From NCBI RefSeq assembly GCF_000597725.1, contig NZ_JFBL01000006.1:62001-126000 (forward strand): a DNA stretch of 64,000 nt, written 5' to 3'. Shown here in pieces: positions 1 through 9,495 of the stretch. The stretch is from Sulfurospirillum arcachonense DSM 9755 (GTDB taxonomy: Bacteria > Campylobacterota > Campylobacteria > Campylobacterales > Sulfurospirillaceae). The first letter of the stretch is position 1. Every line of letters starts with the position of its first letter. The notes beneath the pieces were generated by a model. It was not told where the DNA came from and made no database searches. It saw only the letters and a list, made by a program, of their open reading frames with translations. The position numbers were made by a program, and so were the translations under genes.

Positions 1-1370
1 AAAGGGAAAAAGTACCGTTTATCCCAATTAAAGAGAATCAAGTAAAAATATATGTTTGTGGACCAACTGTTTATGATGATGCCCATTTAGGACATGCAAG
101 AAGTGCTTTAGCATTTGATTTGCTTAGACGTACTTTTATTGGCTTAAATTATGATGTAACTTTTGTAAAAAACTTCACTGATATTGATGATAAAATCATT
201 AAAAAGATGAATGAAAGTGGAAAAAGTCTTGAAGAAATAACTTCTTTTTATATTCAAAGATACAAAGATGAGATGCGTACACTTGGGGTAAGTGATGCTG
301 ATATCGAGCCTAAAGCAACTGAGAGTATTGAAGAAATTGTTAGTTTTATTGAAGCTCTTTTAAAAGAAGATAAAGCATATATTACAAGTGATAGTATCTA
401 TTTTGATACAACAAAAGATAGTAAATATCTTGGTCTTTCTCATATGAAAATGGATGATACAAGAGCAAGAGTTGAAGCAAATAGTGAAAAAAGAGATCAA
501 AAAGATTTTGCATTATGGAAGTTTTCAAAACAGGGTGAACCTACCTATCCTGCTCCATTTGGAGATGGTCGTCCTGGTTGGCATATAGAGTGTTCTTGTA
601 TGATTGAAAAGCATATGAGTTATGATGGAGATTTTCAAATAGATATTCATGCAGGTGGAGCAGATTTACTCTTTCCTCACCATGAAAATGAAGCAAGTCA
701 AACAAGATGCAAAAGTGGACAAGAGTTGTCAAAATACTGGATGCACAATGGTTTTGTAACTATCAATGGCGAAAAAATGAGTAAGTCTTTGGGAAATAGT
801 TTTTTCCTCAAAGATGCATTAAAAGTTTATGATGGAGAAATCCTTCGTTTTTATCTTCTCTCAAGCCACTATAGAGCAAATTTTAACTTTTCTGAAGAAG
901 ATTTACTTGTGAGTAAAAAGCGTTTAGATAAACTCTATCGTCTTAAAAAAAGAGTTTATGAAGGTAAAAAATCTGCTGTAAATAAAGAGTTTAAAAAAGC
1001 TGTTTTAGATTCATTGAGTGAAGATTTAAATATCTCAAAAACTCTTTCACTAGTTGATGAAATGGTTGCAAATGCAAATGAAAAACTTGATTTAAATCCT
1101 AAGGACAAACCTACAAAATTTGAAACAAATTCTAATTTAGTATGGATTGAAGGGATACTTGGCATAGGATATAAAGACCCTTATGAGTATTTTCAAATAG
1201 GCATTAGTGAAAATGAAAAAGAAGAGATAAATGACTTAATAAATCAAAGAGCTGAAGCTAAAAAAACAAAAGATTTTGCCAAAGCAGATGAACTACGAGA
1301 TATCCTTACATGTAAAGGAATTCAACTCATGGACACAGTAAGTGGAACTCAATGGGAAAAGGTTCAATAG
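1..1370 (+). CDS. cysS: Cysteinyl-tRNA synthetase, 5'-truncated by the window edge
   Basis: Class I aminoacyl-tRNA synthetase that charges tRNA-Cys in the cytoplasm. The reading frame is already open at base 3, so the N-terminus lies outside the window; the first visible residues include the CGPTVYD zinc/ATP region and the HIGH-type motif HLGHAR. Further on are GWHIECS and FPHHENE, which supply the remaining zinc ligands, and the KMSKS loop (GEKMSKSLGN) near base 775. The C-terminal half is the usual DALR-type helical domain. A TTACATGTAA palindrome sits inside the coding sequence at 1306-1315. The msbA start follows one base after the stop, so the two are probably co-transcribed. Identity is secure; only the start is missing. 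Confidence 0.97.
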   Translation, partial: REKVPFIPIKENQVKIYVCGPTVYDDAHLGHARSALAFDLLRRTFIGLNYDVTFVKNFTDIDDKIIKKMNESGKSLEEITSFYIQRYKDEMRTLGVSDADIEPKATESIEEIVSFIEALLKEDKAYITSDSIYFDTTKDSKYLGLSHMKMDDTRARVEANSEKRDQKDFALWKFSKQGEPTYPAPFGDGRPGWHIECSCMIEKHMSYDGDFQIDIHAGGADLLFPHHENEASQTRCKSGQELSKYWMHNGFVTINGEKMSKSLGNSFFLKDALKVYDGEILRFYLLSSHYRANFNFSEEDLLVSKKRLDKLYRLKKRVYEGKKSAVNKEFKKAVLDSLSEDLNISKTLSLVDEMVANANEKLDLNPKDKPTKFETNSNLVWIEGILGIGYKDPYEYFQIGISENEKEEINDLINQRAEAKKTKDFAKADELRDILTCKGIQLMDTVSGTQWEKVQ

Positions 1371-1371
1371 T

Positions 1372-3087
1372 ATGGAAGGTCTTAAATTAGTACTTAAACG
1401 ATTTTCTCCTTATTTTAAAGATTATATTTCATACTTTATCCTGGCAATTATAGGTATGATTTTAGCTTCAAGTGGAACTGCTGCTTCTGCATATCTCGTC
1501 AAACCTCTTTTAGACGATATTTTTGTTGCTAAAGATATGGATATGTTAAATCTCCTTCCTTATGCGATTATAGCTGTTTATGTTGCAAAGGAATCTGGTA
1601 GATACATGCAATCTTATTGTACTAGCTATATTGGGCATGATATTATTAGAAGATTTAGAAATAAAATTTTAAATAATTTACTTATTCAAGATATATCTTT
1701 TTTCCACAAATATAGAACAGGTGAGCTTATAAGTAGAAATACAAATGATGTAGAAAGAGTAAGAACTGTTGTTTCAAATATAATTCCTGAGTTTTTTCGA
1801 GATACATTTACCATTGTAGGCCTTGTCTCTGTAGTAATTTATCAAAACTCTACCTTAGCTTTTTATGCACTTGTCGTTTTGCCATTGGCTATTCTTCCTC
1901 TTGGTAAACTAGCAAAAAAAATGAAAAATATTTCAAAAAAATCGCAAGAAAAAATTTCTGATATAACAGCAAAATTAAGTGAAATATTTAATAATATAGA
2001 AGTTATTCAAGCAAACTCAGCTATGAAATATGAAACTGATATTTTTGCAAATGAAAATAAAAATTATTTTAATTTAACTATGAAATCAGTGAAAGTTTCT
2101 CAACTAGTGAGCCCTATGATGGAAATTTTTGGTTCTATTGGTGTTGCTACTGTTATTATAATTGGTGGAAGACAAGTTATCAATGATACTATGACGATGG
2201 GAGCTTTTTTCTCATTTTTAACGGCTCTTTTTATGCTTTATACTCCAATTAAAAAACTCTCAACACTCTATAATAAACTCCAAGAAGCAATTGCAGCTAG
2301 TGAAAGAATTTTCTTTTTACTTGATTATAAACCTACTATAACTGGTGGTGAAAAAGAAATTCCTCAATATATAAAAAATCTAGAATTTACAAATGTTAAA
2401 CTTCAATATGGTGAGAAGAAAGCACTTAACGGGATAAGTTTCAAAGCAAACCATGGTGAATTTATGGCTTTAGTAGGAGATAGTGGTGGTGGAAAAAGTT
2501 CTTTAGTAAATATGATAATAAGATTTTTTGATCCAAATGAAGGAACTATTAGTATAAATGGTACTAATATAAATGAATTTTCACTTAAAAGTCTTCGAGA
2601 TTCTATTGCTATTGTTACCCAAAGAGTCTATATTTTTAATGAAAGTGTAGCTGCGAATGTTGCTTATGGAAAAGAAATTGATGAAGAAAAAGTAATCGAT
2701 GCACTAAAAAGAGCCAATGCTTATGAGTTTATAAAAGAATTACCAGAAGGTATTTATACTAAACTTGATGAGTCTGGAACAAATCTCTCAGGGGGACAAA
2801 GACAACGTATTGCAATAGCAAGAGCTATATATATAAATCCTAAAATTCTCATAATGGATGAAGCAACAAGTGCTTTAGATAGTAAAAGTGAGAAAAAAAT
2901 TACAGAAGCTATGGAAAACTTAATTAAAGACAAAATCACTTTTGTGATAGCTCATCGTTTAAGTACTGTAAAAAAAGCAGATAAAATTATAGTATTAAAA
3001 CACGGAAAAGTTTCAGCTATTGGAACAGATGAAGAACTTAAAATTAGTAGTGAAGAGTATCTCAAACTAAAAGGTTTACAAGCCTAA
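1372..3087 (+). CDS. msbA: MsbA-type lipid exporter ABC transporter (TM-NBD fusion)
   Basis: A 571-residue half-transporter. About 300 residues of six-helix ABC exporter domain precede a nucleotide-binding domain with Walker A GDSGGGKS (about 369-376), signature LSGGQRQR (about 472), Walker B LIMDEATSALD (about 492) and H-loop IAHRLS (about 527). Length and architecture match MsbA, the inner-membrane flippase for lipid A core. I place the start at 1372, one base after cysS, with GGAAAAGG upstream; an in-frame ATG at 1342 lies inside cysS and is less likely. It follows cysS as I recall in C. jejuni. Without a substrate test it could be another lipid or drug exporter of the same fold. Confidence 0.88.
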   Translation: MEGLKLVLKRFSPYFKDYISYFILAIIGMILASSGTAASAYLVKPLLDDIFVAKDMDMLNLLPYAIIAVYVAKESGRYMQSYCTSYIGHDIIRRFRNKILNNLLIQDISFFHKYRTGELISRNTNDVERVRTVVSNIIPEFFRDTFTIVGLVSVVIYQNSTLAFYALVVLPLAILPLGKLAKKMKNISKKSQEKISDITAKLSEIFNNIEVIQANSAMKYETDIFANENKNYFNLTMKSVKVSQLVSPMMEIFGSIGVATVIIIGGRQVINDTMTMGAFFSFLTALFMLYTPIKKLSTLYNKLQEAIAASERIFFLLDYKPTITGGEKEIPQYIKNLEFTNVKLQYGEKKALNGISFKANHGEFMALVGDSGGGKSSLVNMIIRFFDPNEGTISINGTNINEFSLKSLRDSIAIVTQRVYIFNESVAANVAYGKEIDEEKVIDALKRANAYEFIKELPEGIYTKLDESGTNLSGGQRQRIAIARAIYINPKILIMDEATSALDSKSEKKITEAMENLIKDKITFVIAHRLSTVKKADKIIVLKHGKVSAIGTDEELKISSEEYLKLKGLQA

Positions 3088-3093
3088 AAAGAT

Positions 3094-3124
3094 TTACATG
3101 TAAAGATATTTTCTTTACATGTAA
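3094..3124. terminator. Bidirectional terminator from two TTACATGTAA palindromes
   Basis: Left arm TTACATGTAAAGA (3094-3106) pairs perfectly with right arm TCTTTACATGTAA (3112-3124): a 13-bp stem and 5-base loop. It fills the gap between the convergent msbA and LysE genes and is T-rich on one side. Each arm contains one copy of the recurrent word TTACATGTAA. Confidence 0.8.
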
Positions 3125-3127
3125 CTT

Positions 3128-3763
3128 TTATCCAAATGCTAACCAAATACCAACTCCTATCATAAGAGTTCCAGCTACTTTATTCATTAATTTAACATTA
3201 TCTTTTTTTTGCAAAAACTTTCGTAGAGTACTACCACCACTTGCATAAATAACCAAACAAATAAATTCTAAAAATAAAATTATAAAAAGTAAAACAGATA
3301 TTTGAGGAATAAGAGGTTGTGATTGATTTATAAATGGTGGTAACAATGCTATAAAAAATGCCCATCCCTTTGGATTTGCAATTGCCGTTATAAACCCTTG
3401 AAAAGCTAAAGAAAAATTTGAAACATTAAAAGCATTTGTATCACTTGAAGTAGAGACTGCCATTTTTCCACGACTTAACCACATTTGTACCCCAAGATAA
3501 CCCAAATATGCTCCTCCTATATATTTAAATATAGCAAATATTTCTGGATGCTTTAGCATAATTGTAGCTACACCAACTACTGAAGCACATGCAACAAGAC
3601 CAACACCAATAAGTTCTCCAGCCATCATATTAAAAGTTCTTTTCAAACCAATACTCATACCTAAACTCATAGCAAGAGTCATACACATACCTGGAGTCAA
3701 AGATACAAAAAAGAAAGTAGGAACGAAAACTACTAAAACTGATATATTTAAAACTATTTCCAA
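3128..3763 (-). CDS. LysE/RhtB-family amino-acid exporter
   Basis: An inner-membrane protein of about 211 residues and roughly six membrane segments. The N-terminal stretch FVSLTPGMCMTLAMSLGMSIG has the conserved TPGP-like turn of the LysE/RhtB translocator family, which exports amino acids such as lysine, homoserine or threonine. I choose the TTG at 3763: AAGGAG lies six bases upstream, while an upstream in-frame TTG at 3793 would fall ahead of the transcript predicted from the -10 at 3785-3790. It is convergent with msbA, shares its terminator, and is divergent from pyrD. The substrate cannot be read from the sequence. Confidence 0.82.
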   Translation of the reverse strand: MEIVLNISVLVVFVPTFFFVSLTPGMCMTLAMSLGMSIGLKRTFNMMAGELIGVGLVACASVVGVATIMLKHPEIFAIFKYIGGAYLGYLGVQMWLSRGKMAVSTSSDTNAFNVSNFSLAFQGFITAIANPKGWAFFIALLPPFINQSQPLIPQISVLLFIILFLEFICLVIYASGGSTLRKFLQKKDNVKLMNKVAGTLMIGVGIWLAFG

Positions 3764-3784
3764 AAAATCTCCTTGATTAACTCG

Positions 3785-3818
3785 ATTATACAAATATTTA
3801 TCAAACTTTTAGTATAAT
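3785..3818. promoter_or_regulatory. Divergent -10 elements for the LysE gene and pyrD
   Basis: TATAAT reads on the minus strand at 3785-3790 (toward the exporter) and on the plus strand at 3813-3818 (toward pyrD). No good -35 is visible on either side, as is common for Campylobacterota sigma-70 promoters. Both spacings give short leaders that include the Shine-Dalgarno sequences. Confidence 0.6.
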
Positions 3819-3852
3819 CGCGAATACAAAATATAAAAGGACATTATACACC

Positions 3853-4914
3853 ATGTTGAAATATGATCATATTAAAAAAATATTTTTTCTATTAAGCCCT
3901 GAAAATGCGCATAAAGTATCTGAATTTTCATTTAAATATGGAGCAAAGTTTTTTCCTTTTATTGCATCTGAACTTGCTAAGAGATATTTTGTAACCGATA
4001 AAAGATTAGAACAAAATCTCTTTGGTGCAAAATTTTTAAACCCTGTTGGACTTGCTGCTGGTTTTGATAAAAATGCAACTATGATTGAAACGCTTACTGC
4101 ACTTGGATTTGGTCATATAGAATTTGGAACAATTACTCCAAAAGCACAACCAGGAAATCCTAAACCAAGACTTTTTCGTTATCCTGAATTTGAAAGTATT
4201 CAAAACGCTATGGGGTTTAACAATGACGGTATGGAAAAAGTTCAAAAAAGAGTTAGTAGACTTTATCCATTTGCTACACCTCTTGGGGCAAATATTGGCA
4301 AAAATAAAACAACAAGTGTTGAAGATGCACTGAGTGACTATGAAAAACTTATTGATACTTTTAAAGATATTAGTGATTATCTTGTTATAAACATTTCTTC
4401 TCCAAATACTCCAGGACTAAGAGATTTACAAAATGAAGAGTTTATAAAAGAACTTTTTACTATGGCTAAAAGTAAAACAAATAAAGCTGTTATTTTAAAA
4501 ATTGCACCTGATTTAGAAGTCAAAGATGCTATCAACATTTGTAATGTTGCTTTAGAAAATGGTGCTGATGGTATCATGGCTACTAATACAACTATAGATT
4601 ATTCTCTTCTTCCTAACCCTCAAAATTTTGGTGGTATAAGTGGCAAAGTATTAGAACCAAAAAGTTCAGCACTTTTCGAAGAGCTTGCACGTGAATTTTA
4701 TGGAAAAACTATACTTATAAGTGAAGGTGGAATTGATAGTGCTGAGATAGCCTACAAAAGAATTCGTGCAGGTGCTAGTTTAATTCAGATTTATAGTGCT
4801 TTTATATTTAAAGGACCAGGATTAAACGCAGATATATCAAAAGGTATATTGAAATTAATGGATGCTGATGGTTTTCACCATATCAGTGAAGCAATCGGTG
4901 CGGATAGAAAATAA
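3853..4914 (+). CDS. pyrD: Dihydroorotate dehydrogenase, class 2 (quinone-linked)
   Basis: A 353-residue FMN enzyme that oxidises dihydroorotate to orotate in pyrimidine synthesis and passes electrons to membrane quinones. The N-terminal helical extension (about residues 1-45) is the membrane-binding part of class 2 enzymes. The TIM barrel contains GLAAGFDKNA, the catalytic-serine region NISSPNTPGLRDLQ and the phosphate-binding SEGGIDS. It is the first gene of a tight run: the M16 peptidase starts one base after its stop. Order pyrD, M16 peptidase, dapA is as I remember for C. jejuni. Confidence 0.96.
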   Translation: MLKYDHIKKIFFLLSPENAHKVSEFSFKYGAKFFPFIASELAKRYFVTDKRLEQNLFGAKFLNPVGLAAGFDKNATMIETLTALGFGHIEFGTITPKAQPGNPKPRLFRYPEFESIQNAMGFNNDGMEKVQKRVSRLYPFATPLGANIGKNKTTSVEDALSDYEKLIDTFKDISDYLVINISSPNTPGLRDLQNEEFIKELFTMAKSKTNKAVILKIAPDLEVKDAINICNVALENGADGIMATNTTIDYSLLPNPQNFGGISGKVLEPKSSALFEELAREFYGKTILISEGGIDSAEIAYKRIRAGASLIQIYSAFIFKGPGLNADISKGILKLMDADGFHHISEAIGADRK

Positions 4915-4915
4915 T

Positions 4916-6220
4916 ATGAAATGTTTAATAATTATATGTATATTTTTAGGAGGCCTTATGGCAAACTCACTACCTGAGTATAAAACAAAAACGCTAGAAA
5001 ATGGACTACAAATTGTTGTTATCCCTATGGATAATAAAAGCAATGTTATATCTACAGATATCTACTATAAAGTAGGTAGTGGTAATGAAGTTATGGGTAA
5101 AAGTGGAATAGCTCATATGTTAGAGCACCTTAACTTTAAATCAACTAAAAACCTAAAAAGTGGGGAATTTGATGAAATAGTAAAAGGGTTTGGTGGCGTA
5201 AATAATGCTTCTACTGGATTTGATTTCACTCATTATTTTATAAAAAGTTCATCTAAAAATTTATCAAAATCATTAGAACTTTTTGCAGAACTTATGCAAA
5301 ATCTAAAACTCACTGATAAAGAATTTCAACCTGAACGTAATGTAGTTCTTGAAGAGAGACGCTGGAGAACAGACAACTCTCCTATTGGTTATCTCTATTT
5401 TAGATTATTTAACAATGCCTTTACATATCATCCTTATCACTGGACACCAATTGGTTTTATAGATGATATAAAAAACTGGTCAATAAAAGATATAAAAAGG
5501 TTTCATGCAAACTATTATCAACCATCTAATGCTATAGTGGTAGTTGCTGGTGACATAAGCGCTGATGAAGTTTTCCAAAAAACAGAAAAATATTTTGGAA
5601 AAATTAAAGGTAAAAAAGTAAAATACCCAAGTGCACATCAGGTTGAACCAATTCAAGATGGAGCAAAAAGAATTTATATTAAAAAAGAAAGTGAAGTAGA
5701 AATGGTTGCAATAGCTTATAAAATACCTAATTTTTTGCATATTGACCAAACTGCACTTTCTGGACTTAGTGAACTATTAAGTAGTGGAAAAAGTTCTAAA
5801 CTGCAAAAAGTACTTGTAGATGATAAAAAAATGGTAAACCAGATTTATGGCTACAATATGGAAAACCGTGACCCTTCTATTTTTATGTTTTTAGCAGTTG
5901 GAAATCCTGGTATAAAAGCAGAAGCAATAGAAAAAGAACTTCTTAAAATCATTAAAAGTATTCAAAATGGTGATGTAAGTGACGAAGATGTTGAAAAAAT
6001 AAAAACCAATACAAAAACTGATTTTATTTTTTCCTTAGAGAGTGCATCAAGCTTAACTAATCTTTTTGGAAGTTATTATGCAAAAGGTGATATCACTCCT
6101 TTATTACATTATGAAGACAATATTAATAAATTAAAAAAAGAAGATATAATAAGCGTTGCAAAAAAATATTTGGTTGCAGAACATTCAACTACAGTTATAC
6201 TAAGAAAGGACTACAAATGA
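4916..6220 (+). CDS. M16-family zinc peptidase, probably periplasmic
   Basis: A 434-residue insulinase-type (pitrilysin, M16) peptidase. The inverted zinc motif HxxEH is present as H67-MLE-H71 with a downstream glutamate near residue 146 (NVVLEER), so it looks catalytically competent. The start at 4916 is one base after the pyrD stop and gives a hydrophobic N-terminus ([12 protein letters not shown]) resembling a signal peptide; the longer frame from 4862 would overlap pyrD. One M16 N-terminal unit and one C-terminal unit fit in this length. Its stop overlaps the dapA start (ATGA). The natural substrate is unknown. Confidence 0.88.
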   Translation: MKCLIIICIFLGGLMANSLPEYKTKTLENGLQIVVIPMDNKSNVISTDIYYKVGSGNEVMGKSGIAHMLEHLNFKSTKNLKSGEFDEIVKGFGGVNNASTGFDFTHYFIKSSSKNLSKSLELFAELMQNLKLTDKEFQPERNVVLEERRWRTDNSPIGYLYFRLFNNAFTYHPYHWTPIGFIDDIKNWSIKDIKRFHANYYQPSNAIVVVAGDISADEVFQKTEKYFGKIKGKKVKYPSAHQVEPIQDGAKRIYIKKESEVEMVAIAYKIPNFLHIDQTALSGLSELLSSGKSSKLQKVLVDDKKMVNQIYGYNMENRDPSIFMFLAVGNPGIKAEAIEKELLKIIKSIQNGDVSDEDVEKIKTNTKTDFIFSLESASSLTNLFGSYYAKGDITPLLHYEDNINKLKKEDIISVAKKYLVAEHSTTVILRKDYK

Positions 6221-7110
6221 GTGCAGATTTAAAAGGAGCAATGACCGCTCTTATAACACCATTTAAAAATGGAAAATTAGATGAAGAAACTTTTTCAAAA
6301 CTAGTAAAAAGACAAATAGATAATAAAATAGATGTTGTAGTACCTGTTGGTACAACTGGAGAGAGTGCAACGCTGAGTCATGAAGAACATAGACGTTGTA
6401 TAGAAATAGCTGTTGATGTTTGTAAAGGTACTAATGCAAAAGTTATGGCTGGAGCAGGAAGTAATGCAACATGGGAAGCTGTGGGTATTGCAGAATTTGC
6501 TCAATCACATGGAGCTGATGGTATTCTCTCAGTAACTCCGTATTACAACAAACCAATGCAAGAAGGATTATATCAACACTATAAAGCAATAGCTAATGCT
6601 GTTGAAATTCCTGTTCTTTTATATAACGTACCAGGTCGTACAGCATGTGATTTGCTTCCTGAAACAATTTATAGATTATTCAATGATTGTTCAAATATAT
6701 TTGGTGTAAAAGAAGCAACTGGTTCTATAGAGAGATGCGTTGATTTACTAGCACATGAACCAAAACTTAGCGTAATTAGTGGAGAAGATGCTATAAATTA
6801 CCCTATTCTTTCTAATGGAGGAAGTGGTGTAATTTCAGTTACTTCGAATATATTACCAAATAAAACAGCAGATTTAACACATGCTGCACTTAATGGTGAT
6901 TACCATGAAGCAAAAAGAATTAATGATGAACTTTATACTATAAATAAAATTCTCTTTTGTGAGAGTAATCCAATACCAATAAAAGCTGCTATGTATATAG
7001 CTGGCCTACTTGAAACGCTAGAGTACAGACTTCCTCTAACTGAACCAAGTAAAGAAAATATGAAAAAAATTGAAAACGTTATTAATCAATACAACATAAA
7101 GGGATTTTAA
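6217..7110 (+). CDS. dapA: 4-hydroxy-tetrahydrodipicolinate synthase
   Basis: A 297-residue aldolase that condenses pyruvate with aspartate semialdehyde, the first committed step to lysine and meso-diaminopimelate. Hallmarks are GTTGESATL near the N-terminus, the tyrosine region LLYNVPGRT, and the Schiff-base lysine K165 in GVKEATGS. Its start overlaps the M16 peptidase stop by four bases, and the next gene begins two bases after its end, so it is translated within an operon. Confidence 0.97.
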   Translation: MSADLKGAMTALITPFKNGKLDEETFSKLVKRQIDNKIDVVVPVGTTGESATLSHEEHRRCIEIAVDVCKGTNAKVMAGAGSNATWEAVGIAEFAQSHGADGILSVTPYYNKPMQEGLYQHYKAIANAVEIPVLLYNVPGRTACDLLPETIYRLFNDCSNIFGVKEATGSIERCVDLLAHEPKLSVISGEDAINYPILSNGGSGVISVTSNILPNKTADLTHAALNGDYHEAKRINDELYTINKILFCESNPIPIKAAMYIAGLLETLEYRLPLTEPSKENMKKIENVINQYNIKGF

Positions 7111-7112
7111 GA

Positions 7113-7895
7113 ATGGGCTATAGTGAAATGAAAGGTAAAACACTTGTTATAAGTGGAGGAACTAGAGGAATTGGAAAAGCAATTGTTTATGATTTTGCAA
7201 AACAAGGTGTTAATATTGCTTTTACATATAATTCAAATGAAGAGATGGCAAAAGAACAGGTTAAAGATTTAGAAAAAAATTATAACATTAAAGCAAAAGC
7301 ATATCCACTCAACATTCTAGAACCAGAAACATATAAAGATTTATTCAAATTAATTGATGAAGATTTTGATAGAATCGATTATTTTATTTCAAATGCAATC
7401 ATTTCAGGTCGTCCTGTTGTTGGTGGCTATACAAAATTTATGAAATTAAAACCAAGAGGAATCAACAATATTTTTACAGCAACTGTAAATGCATTTGTTG
7501 TAGGAGCTCAAGAAGCTGCAAAACGTATGGAAAAAGTTGGTGGTGGGAGTATCGTTTCTTTATCATCAACTGGTAACTTAAAATATATAGAACATTATTC
7601 AGGACATGGTACTGCAAAAGCTGCTGTTGAAGCGATGGCTAGATATGCTGCAACTGAACTTGGTGAAAAAGGTATTAGAGTAAATGTTGTAAGTGGTGGT
7701 CCAATTGAAACTGATGCATTAAGAGCTTTTACAAACTATGAAGAAGTCAGAGATACAACAGCGCAACTTTCTCCACTCAATCGTATGGGTCAACCAACGG
7801 ATATTGCTGGAGCATGTTTATTTGTTTGTTCAGCAAAGGCAAGTTGGATGACAGGACATACTCTTCTAATTGATGGCGGAACTACTTTTAGATGA
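7113..7895 (+). CDS. Short-chain reductase, likely FabL-type enoyl-ACP reductase
   Basis: A 260-residue Rossmann-fold SDR protein with the nucleotide motif GGTRGIGKA near the N-terminus. The catalytic pair is Y162-x6-K169 (YSGHGTAK), not the classical YxxxK; the x6 spacing is typical of enoyl-ACP reductases. The stretch VSGGPIETDALRAF closely resembles the Bacillus subtilis FabL segment as I remember it. I infer NADPH-linked reduction of enoyl-ACP in fatty acid synthesis, in keeping with the neighbouring phospholipid gene pgsA. It sits between dapA and pgsA, overlapping pgsA by four bases. It could instead be an SDR with another substrate. Confidence 0.72.
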   Translation: MGYSEMKGKTLVISGGTRGIGKAIVYDFAKQGVNIAFTYNSNEEMAKEQVKDLEKNYNIKAKAYPLNILEPETYKDLFKLIDEDFDRIDYFISNAIISGRPVVGGYTKFMKLKPRGINNIFTATVNAFVVGAQEAAKRMEKVGGGSIVSLSSTGNLKYIEHYSGHGTAKAAVEAMARYAATELGEKGIRVNVVSGGPIETDALRAFTNYEEVRDTTAQLSPLNRMGQPTDIAGACLFVCSAKASWMTGHTLLIDGGTTFR

Positions 7896-8437
7896 TACTA
7901 AATGTACCAAATCTTTTGGCGCTTTTAAGGATACTACTAGCTCCTTTAATGTTATGGTTACTTGTAGATAGAAGTAATTCCTTATTTGAAGGTATACATG
8001 TAAGCTGGCTAGACTATAGTGCTGCTTTAGTATTTGTTATTGCTAGTCTTACTGATGGATTTGATGGTTTCATAGCTCGTGCTTGGAAACAACAAACAAC
8101 TCTTGGAGCGATACTAGACCCCTTAGCTGATAAAATGTTAATGCTAAGTGCTTTTTTAGGTCTTATGATGTTAGACCGTGCTAATGTTTGGGCAATTTAT
8201 TTAATTTTAACAAGAGAATTTTTTATAACAGGGCTTAGAGTTGCTGCTATGAGTAAAGGCAAAGATATAGCTGCTTCTATTTGGGGAAAGATAAAAACTT
8301 TTCTTCAAATGATAGCAATTGGTTTTTTAACTATGGATTGGCCTTATGCCACTCTTCTTTTATGGTTAGCTGTAGGTATGACACTTTACTCAGGATTTGA
8401 ATATATTATTGGTTATACAAAAAAGGAAGATAAATAA
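7892..8437 (+). CDS. pgsA: Phosphatidylglycerophosphate synthase
   Basis: A 181-residue inner-membrane CDP-alcohol phosphatidyltransferase. It makes phosphatidylglycerol phosphate from CDP-diacylglycerol and glycerol-3-phosphate. The family signature D-G-x2-A-R-x8-G-x3-D-x3-D is visible as DGFDGFIARAW followed by LGAILDPLADK, with several hydrophobic segments around it. The start overlaps the upstream reductase by four bases and the stop shares one base with rseP, so it is embedded in a translationally coupled run. Confidence 0.93.
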   Translation: MILNVPNLLALLRILLAPLMLWLLVDRSNSLFEGIHVSWLDYSAALVFVIASLTDGFDGFIARAWKQQTTLGAILDPLADKMLMLSAFLGLMMLDRANVWAIYLILTREFFITGLRVAAMSKGKDIAASIWGKIKTFLQMIAIGFLTMDWPYATLLLWLAVGMTLYSGFEYIIGYTKKEDK

Positions 8438-9495
8438 TGGGGATTGTAACATCACTACTAGTTCTTTCATTTTTAATTTTTTTCCATGAACTTGGACATT
8501 TTTTAGCTGCACGTTTTTTTGGTGTACATGTAGAAGTATTTAGTATTGGATTTGGTAAAAAAGTATTTAGCAAAATTATTGGAAAAACAGAATATTGTTT
8601 TAGTATGATTCCACTTGGTGGTTATGTGCAAATGAAGGGTCAAGACGATAGTGATCCTACAAAAATAAGTTATGATGAAGATAGCTATACTACAAAAAAT
8701 CCTTGGCAAAGAGTTATTATACTTTTTGCAGGTCCTTTTGCTAACTTTCTTTTAGCATTTATACTCTATTTTTTCATTGCTAATATAGGTGTAACAAAAC
8801 TTTCTCCTATTATAGGTAATGTCAGTGAAAACTCTCCTGCTCAAAAAATAGGTCTTATGAAAAAAGACAAAGTTATTCAAATAAATGAAACCGCTGTACA
8901 AACATGGAACGATTTAAGTATTCTTATAAAAAAAAGTGAAGGCCCTCTTCTTTTACGTATACAAAGAGATAGAAGTATAAAAAAATTTAGAGTTACTCCC
9001 GATATAAAAGAATTAAAAAATATGTTTGGTGAGCCTACTAAAAAAAGAATTTTAGGTATCTCTCCTCTTGGAGAAACCATGGTTGTTCATTATACACCTT
9101 TGGATTCTTTGGTATTTGCCTACGAAGAAACACTACAAGCAACTACACTTATACTAACCAGTCTAAAAAAATTAGTCCAAGGTGTAATTCCTGCAAAAGA
9201 TTTAGGTGGCGTAGTTTCTATAGTACAAGTAACAGCGCAAGCAAGTGAAGCTGGTATTATTGCTCTTTTTGCACTTACTGCTCTTATTTCAGTGAATTTA
9301 GGTGTTTTAAACTTACTCCCTATTCCTGCACTTGATGGTGGTCATATTATGTTTAATATATATGAAATAATAACGAAAAAAAGACCTAGTGAAAAAGTGC
9401 TCTATCGTTTAACTTTAGCTGGATGGGTATTGTTACTTTCACTAATGGCTTTTACCATTTTTAATGATTTATATAGAATTGCTGGAGGATACTAA
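8437..9495 (+). CDS. rseP: RseP-type site-2 intramembrane metalloprotease
   Basis: A 352-residue membrane zinc protease. The active site HELGH lies at residues 17-21 in the first membrane helix, and the third zinc ligand is D300 in PIPALDGGH near the C-terminus. Between them is a PDZ domain (about residues 120-200, beginning VSENSPAQKIGL). This family cuts anti-sigma factors and leftover signal peptides in the membrane. Only one PDZ domain is evident, where the E. coli protein has two. The operon position between pgsA and yggS, with one-base overlaps on both sides, suggests a housekeeping role. Confidence 0.92.
   Translation: MGIVTSLLVLSFLIFFHELGHFLAARFFGVHVEVFSIGFGKKVFSKIIGKTEYCFSMIPLGGYVQMKGQDDSDPTKISYDEDSYTTKNPWQRVIILFAGPFANFLLAFILYFFIANIGVTKLSPIIGNVSENSPAQKIGLMKKDKVIQINETAVQTWNDLSILIKKSEGPLLLRIQRDRSIKKFRVTPDIKELKNMFGEPTKKRILGISPLGETMVVHYTPLDSLVFAYEETLQATTLILTSLKKLVQGVIPAKDLGGVVSIVQVTAQASEAGIIALFALTALISVNLGVLNLLPIPALDGGHIMFNIYEIITKKRPSEKVLYRLTLAGWVLLLSLMAFTIFNDLYRIAGGY

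Noticed and set aside
1342-1371. Earlier in-frame ATG for msbA at 1342
   Set aside because: It lies within cysS; ATG 1372 is one base after the cysS stop and has GGAAAAGG upstream.
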